DNA of 18,279 nt. Origin: Anaerolineae bacterium (GTDB taxonomy: Bacteria; Chloroflexota; Anaerolineae; JACIWR01). Under the pieces are notes generated by a model. It did no database searches. It saw only the letters and a program-made list of their open reading frames with translations, and was not told the origin of the DNA. The stretch lies in contig JAGGZG010000018.1 in NCBI GenBank assembly GCA_021162125.1, positions 1 through 18,279 of the forward strand. Direction: 5' to 3'. Shown here one piece after another: positions 13,946-18,279 of this stretch. Within the stretch, counting starts at the first letter, position 1. Every line of letters starts with the position of its first letter. A program made the position numbers and the translations under genes.

Positions 13946-15031
13946 TCAGTATCGCAGGATCGCCCCGATTTTCCCGACTTTCTCCAGTTCCTCGTTATCG
14001 CGCACCACCTCCACCTCCACCCCCTGTTCCATGGCGCGGTGCACGGCGTGATCCACGATGTCGTCCGTACGCTTTATCTCCCCTCCGCACAGGGGGCACG
14101 CTGTGCGTTCCTGCAAGGTGAGATAATGACACGACTCACAGCGATAACCTGCTTCGCCGTAATCCCCGATAACGAGCAGGGTGTGCACCCGTTGTTCCTG
14201 GATAGCAGCTATAGTGTCGGACAGGCCGACGACGGCCTGGCCACGTTTCCAGGCAGCGATCAACTGATCCACAAGTTGCTTTTCCTGCTCGCGCTCGACC
14301 TGGCGAATCACCTCCAGTGAACGATCCAGTACATCGGACTCGGTGGCACCCATATCAATAGCAAAGGTACCCACGACCATATTTTGCAGCGACTTGGGCA
14401 GCATAGCCTTAAACAGGGTCACGTTCTCCTCGGTGCCGCCCAGGATCAACCGGTTACAGCGTCCGCCGGCGAAGAATTTGGCGGTGAGCTCGGCAGCTTC
14501 TTTCAGATTGCGCTGGGCGTGTTCATCGGCCCACCGCTGGTATTTCTGTGCCGCCCAACCACCCTTCTTGTGGCGCTTGGGGAGCTCGCCCATCGTGCCA
14601 GCAGTCTCCTGGAGTTCACCCTGCTCAAACATAAACAGCCGCGCTCCTTCCCGATCCACGAGCACCACCCCGTAGCGGCTGTAGTCGTCGAGCACTTCGG
14701 TCAAGGGTCTAATGTAGGGCTGCGGGCCAACGTACACACGGTTTGGCACTGGCACTGCCAGGGAGTAGGCTCGCCAGAAGCCCTCTTCCTGGCAGGAGAA
14801 TACCACCACACCTTTGCCCTGCCAGTCGTACTCAAAATCGAAATACTTCTCCACCTCGGCGATGTCCTCAGGCGCAGCCTCGTCGCCTGCCTCCTTGAGC
14901 AGGCCCTTTAGGGCGAGCCGGTACTCTTCCGTGGTATGTTGGGTGGGGTCTACGTTGAGGTAGACGCTGAGTACTGGAGCGCCTGTACTCCGGAACTCGA
15001 CCAGTTCCTGCAAATCGTCGGTGGTGAACAT
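13946..15031 (-). CDS. Bacterial eRF1-like release-factor-family protein (baeRF), GGW loop
   Basis: This 361-residue protein is related to the bacterial/archaeal eRF1-like families (baeRF/VLRF1 group), which are linked to ribosome rescue and peptidyl-tRNA hydrolysis. An N-terminal domain spans about 1-115. The middle domain contains VVLVDREGARLFMF (122-135) and then HKKGGWAAQKYQRWADEHAQRN (154-175). That segment aligns in layout with the GGQ loop and following helix of eRF1, but reads Gly157-Gly158-Trp159. The third domain has RLILGGTEENVTLF and a zinc-ribbon-like insert with Cys298, Cys301, Cys312 and Cys315. It ends in IGAILRY, like the eRF1/aRF1 C-terminal domain. The start is strong: AAGGAGG at 15038-15044, 6 nt upstream. 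It follows the HspR-like gene by 41 nt, so co-transcription is likely. Confidence 0.82.
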   Translation of the reverse strand: MFTTDDLQELVEFRSTGAPVLSVYLNVDPTQHTTEEYRLALKGLLKEAGDEAAPEDIAEVEKYFDFEYDWQGKGVVVFSCQEEGFWRAYSLAVPVPNRVYVGPQPYIRPLTEVLDDYSRYGVVLVDREGARLFMFEQGELQETAGTMGELPKRHKKGGWAAQKYQRWADEHAQRNLKEAAELTAKFFAGGRCNRLILGGTEENVTLFKAMLPKSLQNMVVGTFAIDMGATESDVLDRSLEVIRQVEREQEKQLVDQLIAAWKRGQAVVGLSDTIAAIQEQRVHTLLVIGDYGEAGYRCESCHYLTLQERTACPLCGGEIKRTDDIVDHAVHRAMEQGVEVEVVRDNEELEKVGKIGAILRY

Positions 15032-15072
15032 TTCTGCCCTCCTTTAGCCTTGGGTAAAAATGGCGAGCGCGC

Positions 15073-15411
15073 CTACTCCAGCATCTCGCGCAGGCGCGCA
15101 ATCTCCGCTTCGAACTCGGCTTGCATTCGCTCCATCTCGGCCTGCATCTTCGCCATCTGCTCACACATATTCAGAATCACTTCCACCCCGGCCAGATTGA
15201 CACCCAGGTCGTTGGTGAGGCGGACGATTTTGCGCAGGCGCTCGATGTCGCGCGGGGAATACAACCGTCGTGCCCCTTCCGAGCGATAGGGGCTGACCAG
15301 ACCTAACTTCTCGTAATGACGCAGGGTCTGGGGATGCAGGTTCACTAACTTGGCAGCCACGCTGATGGCGTAACAGGGCTCGTCCATCGGATGTGAGGAT
15401 GTGTCATCCAT
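15073..15411 (-). CDS. MerR-family regulator, HspR-like
   Basis: A 112-residue regulator. The N-terminal winged helix-turn-helix (about 14-52) reads AISVAAKLVNLHPQTLRHYE then KLGLVSPYRSEGARRLYSP. This matches the HspR branch of the MerR family, which represses heat-shock genes in actinobacteria and related phyla. A coiled-coil dimerisation helix rich in Glu and Met fills 78-112; the protein is slightly shorter than typical HspR. Metal-binding cysteines of classical MerR sensors are not evident. The start has an excellent 9-nt Shine-Dalgarno (AGGAGGTGA, 15418-15426) spaced 6 nt. It lies between the HtrA genes and the baeRF gene and may regulate them (inferred). I saw no clear HAIR-type operator (CTTGAGT-N7-ACTCAAG) in the adjacent gaps. 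Confidence 0.87.
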   Translation of the reverse strand: MDDTSSHPMDEPCYAISVAAKLVNLHPQTLRHYEKLGLVSPYRSEGARRLYSPRDIERLRKIVRLTNDLGVNLAGVEVILNMCEQMAKMQAEMERMQAEFEAEIARLREMLE

Positions 15412-15460
15412 CGTCCTTCACCTCCTGATCAGCATTGATGAGAGCCTTCTGCACATACTT

Positions 15461-16627
15461 TTAACCGGTCGCCTGCGGGCGTGCCTCCAACTCAACCTGG
15501 ATCGTCATCGTCTGCCCATCGCGGATAACACTCAGTTCCACGGTATCGCCCACCTGAGTCTTGCTTTCCAGGTACACGGTCAGGCTGTCCATGCTGTCTA
15601 CCGGCACGCCGTTAATCGCGGTGATGATGTCCCCCCCGGTCAGGACTCGATAGTTGCCAACGCGCACTTGGCTCGTGCCGCCCCGCAACCCAGCCCGTTG
15701 GGCCGGGCTATTGCGGTATACCTGGGCCACCAGCAGTCCTCGATCCACCGGCAAATCCAGAGCCTGAGCCAGGCGGGGCGTGATTGCGTAGGCCAGGATG
15801 CCTATCCAGGGGTGCTCGTAGTGGCCCGTGGCAATCAGTTGCGGCACCACACGTTTGACGGTATCCACCGGCACGGCAAAGCCGATGTTCTCCGCACCGC
15901 TGCGGATGGCGGTGTTTACCCCGATCACCCGGCCACGCGAGTCCAACAGTGGCCCGCCGGAGTTGCCGGGGTTGATGGCCGCGTCGGTCTGGATCATCTC
16001 GCCCAGCGGCCGGCCGTCGCTTTCGATGATCCGTCCCAATGAGCTGATCACCCCGGTGGTCAGCGTGCGATCCAGGCCAAAGGGATTGCCGATGGCTATC
16101 GCCCGCTGTCCCACTCGTAGATTGGCGGAACTGCCCAGTTCCACGGGATGTAAGACCTCGGCCGGCACGTCAATCTGGATCACGGCCAGGTCGTTATAAG
16201 GGTCAGCCCCCACTACCTGGGCCGGGACCACTGTCCCGTCCGCCAGGGTGACTTCGATACGCTCTGCTCCCTCCACCACGTGGTTATTGGTAACGATGTG
16301 TCCCTCGCGGTCAATCACAAAGCCGGAGCCAGTGCCCTCGCGGGGCACCGGCCCCCAGAAGAAGTCCAGGGTGATCACTTGGCTGGTAATGTGCACCACT
16401 GCCGGGCTCACCCGTTCGTAGATGTTGACGATCAACTGCTCCTCGGCGTCCGCCGCAGCGAAGGCCTCGGCGGGCAAGGGCGTGGGGGTGACCACCACGA
16501 CGATCGGGGTGGGAGTCGGCTGCAGAGTTGCAGCCTGTGGCGCGTTGATGAGACATCCACCCAATATCAGGGTCAGCAAGGAACCGGCAAAAATCAGCGT
16601 GAAAGTGGAACGTCTCGACACATCCAT
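15461..16627 (-). CDS. HtrA/DegP-like serine protease lipoprotein with PDZ domain (B)
   Basis: A 388-residue S1C-family protease. A signal peptide ends in the lipobox LILGGC (Cys25), predicting a membrane-anchored extracytoplasmic lipoprotein. A Pro-Thr linker (TPTPIVVVVTPTPLP) follows. The trypsin-like domain has all three catalytic residues: His116 in TNNHVV, Asp146 in NDLAVI and Ser223 in GNSGGPL. A single PDZ domain spans about 275-385 (GDIITAINGVPVDSMDSL). HtrA proteins degrade or hold misfolded envelope proteins. The ATG at 16627 sits only 2-3 nt after AGGAGG. A GTG two codons later (16621) has an 8-nt spacing and may be the true start. It is the downstream member of a tandem pair and precedes the HspR-like gene by 49 nt. 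Confidence 0.93.
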   Translation of the reverse strand: MDVSRRSTFTLIFAGSLLTLILGGCLINAPQAATLQPTPTPIVVVVTPTPLPAEAFAAADAEEQLIVNIYERVSPAVVHITSQVITLDFFWGPVPREGTGSGFVIDREGHIVTNNHVVEGAERIEVTLADGTVVPAQVVGADPYNDLAVIQIDVPAEVLHPVELGSSANLRVGQRAIAIGNPFGLDRTLTTGVISSLGRIIESDGRPLGEMIQTDAAINPGNSGGPLLDSRGRVIGVNTAIRSGAENIGFAVPVDTVKRVVPQLIATGHYEHPWIGILAYAITPRLAQALDLPVDRGLLVAQVYRNSPAQRAGLRGGTSQVRVGNYRVLTGGDIITAINGVPVDSMDSLTVYLESKTQVGDTVELSVIRDGQTMTIQVELEARPQATG

Positions 16628-16715
16628 CTCCTCCTGCGGCCATCCGAACCGAGGGGGATTATCGCGCCGGATGACCGCTCCCCAGGGAGCACAAGGTGTA
16701 CACCGTCAGGGGGTA

Positions 16716-17861
16716 CTAACGTTCAGGCCGCTTGCCCAGTACCACTGAGATGTGCATCTCCTCACCATCGCGCACGACGGTCAGGTCCACGGTCTGCCCG
16801 ACCACAGTGTGCTGCAAGTAGGTGATAATGTCGTCCATGCTGTGCACCGGCACGCCATCAATGGCAGTGATGATGTCCCCACCGGCCTTAACCGGGGTAA
16901 GAAAGTTTTCGACCTCTACCTCGTGCGTGCCACCCCGCAGGCCAGCCTTAGCGGATGGCCCGTTGGGGTCCACTACCTCCACCAGGACGCCTTGTGTCAC
17001 CGGCAGGTGGAGTGCGTCCACGAGTTCCTGGATAATCGTGCGGCCGCTGATTCCCAACCAGGCGTGGGCGTAGTGCCCCGTGGCGATGAGCTGGGGTACG
17101 ACTTCCTTCACCAGATTGATGGGCACAGCAAACCCCACTCCCACGGACCCGGGCACCGGCGAGTTTATGAAAGTATTCACTCCGATGACGCGCCCGTGCG
17201 AATCCAGCAACGGCCCACCGGAATTACCCGGATTGACAGCGGCGTCCGTCTGGATGATCTCTGCAATGGAGAAACCACTCTGCTGGGGAAAAACGCGGCC
17301 TATCGCACTGACAATGCCGGTGGTCATCGTCCACTCCTGGCCGAAGGGGTTGCCGATGGCGATGGCTCGCTGTCCCACCTCGACGGTTGCCGAGTCCCCC
17401 AATTCCACGGGATTCAGCAACTCCGGCGGTCGGTCCACTTTGATAACCGCCAGGTCGCTGTCCGCATCGCTGCCCACGACCTGAGCCTCCACCCGTGTGC
17501 CGTCGAAGAACGTGACCCAGATGCGTTTGGCGTTCTGCACCACGTGATGGTTGGTGACGATGTGGCCCTCGGTGTCGTAAACGAAACCAGAGGCCAAACT
17601 GGAATCCAGCGGGTTTTGGGCTATCACGCTGATGTTGACCACCGAGGGGCTCACCCGCTTGTAAACGTTGATCAACAGCAGTTCCTCTGCGTCGGCGTTA
17701 GCGACCATCCCCTCCGGCAAGGGGGTGGGTGTAGCTACAATCACCACCGGCACCGGCGGTGGTGTCGGCTGGGGTGCAGGCAGGCCCAGCCTGGTCAGGT
17801 TGCATCCCAACAGGGCTACGGTCAACACCACGAGAATAATTATCTTAACCTTCGTTCTCAA
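16716..17861 (-). CDS. HtrA/DegP-like serine protease lipoprotein with PDZ domain (A)
   Basis: A paralogue of the next gene, 381 residues when started at TTG 17861. That start is preferred because AGGAGG (17867-17872) lies 5 nt upstream, and it gives a clean lipoprotein signal (RTKVKIIILVVLTVALLGC, Cys20). Starting at ATG 17927 would add 22 residues before the signal peptide and overlap the DUF2283 stop. A Pro-Thr linker follows the lipid anchor. The catalytic triad is His106 (NHHVV), Asp136 (SDLAVI) and Ser214 (GNSGGPL). The PDZ domain covers about 265-378 (GDIITAIDGVPVHSMDDI). An 88-nt gap without a strong terminator separates it from its paralogue. A TACAAT at 17880-17885 could be a -10 element but has no convincing -35. 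Confidence 0.92.
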   Translation of the reverse strand: MRTKVKIIILVVLTVALLGCNLTRLGLPAPQPTPPPVPVVIVATPTPLPEGMVANADAEELLLINVYKRVSPSVVNISVIAQNPLDSSLASGFVYDTEGHIVTNHHVVQNAKRIWVTFFDGTRVEAQVVGSDADSDLAVIKVDRPPELLNPVELGDSATVEVGQRAIAIGNPFGQEWTMTTGIVSAIGRVFPQQSGFSIAEIIQTDAAVNPGNSGGPLLDSHGRVIGVNTFINSPVPGSVGVGFAVPINLVKEVVPQLIATGHYAHAWLGISGRTIIQELVDALHLPVTQGVLVEVVDPNGPSAKAGLRGGTHEVEVENFLTPVKAGGDIITAIDGVPVHSMDDIITYLQHTVVGQTVDLTVVRDGEEMHISVVLGKRPER

Positions 17862-17866
17862 AGTCG

Positions 17867-17872
17867 CCTCCT
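17867..17872 (-). promoter_or_regulatory. Shine-Dalgarno supporting a TTG start
   Basis: AGGAGG on the minus strand, 5 nt before the TTG at 17861. It decides the start of the first HtrA gene and removes an otherwise odd N-terminal extension. Confidence 0.65.
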
Positions 17873-17923
17873 GCAACACATTGTACCGAGCGCGTATGAG
17901 AAACTTGGAAAGACGATTTGGCA

Positions 17924-18136
17924 TCACACACCCACTGCCTCGATGGCGAATCGCAGTTGTTCCGGGGCCGGGACTGCGAAGTTGAGCTTCTCGAAGCCAA
18001 TGACCCGTCCCGTCCGATCTTTCATCAAAATCACTTCGTCACCGGTTTCCTCGCAGATATATTCATCTTGCGGATCACCAAACCAAACGGTTAGCGTATT
18101 CCCTGCTCGGTCATAGAATACTTTTACCTGCTCCAT
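17924..18136 (-). CDS. DUF2283 family small protein
   Basis: A 70-residue protein with the DUF2283 pattern: an opening VKVFYDRAGNTLTVWFGD followed by a strand ending in VILMKDRTGRVIGFEKLNF. The family has no established biochemical function and is often encoded next to a DUF4258 gene, as here. The ATG at 18136 lies within the last 13 nt of the upstream DUF4258-like gene, with purine-rich AAGGGG-type sequence before it, so the two are probably translated together. A toxin-antitoxin-like module is an inference from the arrangement only. Confidence 0.8.
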   Translation of the reverse strand: MEQVKVFYDRAGNTLTVWFGDPQDEYICEETGDEVILMKDRTGRVIGFEKLNFAVPAPEQLRFAIEAVGV

Positions 18137-18279
18137 GTCCGTTCCCCTTCCTTAATCGCATCTGTCGGGTAGGCTGTGATCAAGAAACCCTCGCTATCAA
18201 GTCTCTTCGCCACTGCACAAATCCAACGGCCGGGGTACTCCATCCGGTAAAAAAGATACACAGCGGGGTCGCTACGGCT
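18124..18279 (-). CDS. DUF4258-like protein, C-terminal part only (partial)
   Basis: The minus-strand frame is open from the window edge for 51 codons to a TAA at 18124-18126, with no start codon needed inside the window. The residues include EYPGRWICAVAKRLDSEGF, then LITAYPTDAIKEGERTW. This resembles the C-terminal part of DUF4258 proteins, which often carry a RW.C.VVK strand, an F..TAY.TD strand and a terminal KGE..W. It overlaps the DUF2283 gene by 13 nt. The N-terminal portion lies beyond the window, so completeness cannot be judged. Confidence 0.65.
   Translation of the reverse strand, partial: SRSDPAVYLFYRMEYPGRWICAVAKRLDSEGFLITAYPTDAIKEGERTWSR

Noticed and set aside
15412..15460. HspR operator (HAIR) upstream of the regulator
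   Set aside because: I found no convincing CTTGAGT-N7-ACTCAAG-like inverted repeat in this gap or in the gaps around the HtrA genes.
17880..17885. Promoter for the first HtrA gene
   Set aside because: TACAAT resembles a -10 element, but no acceptable -35 occurs at 16-19 nt and the resulting leader would be only about ten bases.
16752..18116. 454-codon open frame on the plus strand
   Set aside because: It is antisense to the first HtrA gene, the DUF2283 gene and the spacer. The minus-strand frames show clear domains, lipobox and Shine-Dalgarno sites, while this frame gives a His-rich, non-domain peptide.

Overview
This window looks like ordinary chromosome from a GC-rich bacterium, most likely a member of the Chloroflexota (Anaerolineae-like). 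The inference rests on Thr-Pro-rich surface linkers (TPTPT), a LysM tail behind such a linker, an archaeal-type AAA ATPase, YfhO/GT-C membrane proteins, tandem HtrA lipoproteins with TPTP linkers, a bacterial eRF1-like (baeRF) protein and short dispersed intergenic repeats. No rRNA, tRNA, CRISPR array, transposase or prophage gene was seen. The taxonomic call is by eye, not by search.

The layout is two convergent blocks. The left block (1-10807, all plus strand) begins with the 3' end of a LysM protein and a P-loop ATPase. A surface-glycan/lipid-type cluster follows: a SAM methyltransferase with a C-terminal zinc ribbon, a YfhO-like membrane protein, two GT-C-type membrane glycosyltransferases, a polyprenyl-phosphate-mannose-synthase-like GT2, a SAM methyltransferase with an N-terminal zinc-binding segment, and a third SAM methyltransferase. 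Several of these overlap by 1-4 nt, which suggests translational coupling. A plausible combined role (inferred) is that the GT2 makes a lipid-linked sugar that the GT-C proteins transfer outside the membrane, with the methyltransferases modifying the sugar, lipid or another acceptor.

The right block (10839-18279, all minus strand) reads from high to low coordinates: a truncated DUF4258-like gene overlapping a DUF2283 gene, two tandem HtrA/DegP-like lipoprotein serine proteases, a MerR/HspR-type regulator, a baeRF protein whose GGQ-like loop reads GGW, two ABC-2 permeases with no ATPase in view, and an AIM24-family protein. The order suggests an envelope-stress and protein-quality-control neighbourhood. 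A 14-bp perfect hairpin at 10801-10834 separates the two convergent blocks.

Non-coding structure is notable. There is a near-consensus parS palindrome at 1678-1693. Two related 34-nt palindromic repeats lie 13.6 kb apart (280-313 and 13895-13928). A repeat-rich spacer occupies 2606-2831, and a 9-nt-periodic array with terminal inverted repeats lies at 9973-10064. No obvious new defence or mobile system was found. The most distinctive points are the GGW baeRF next to HspR and two HtrA genes, the 9-nt array, and the parS-like site.
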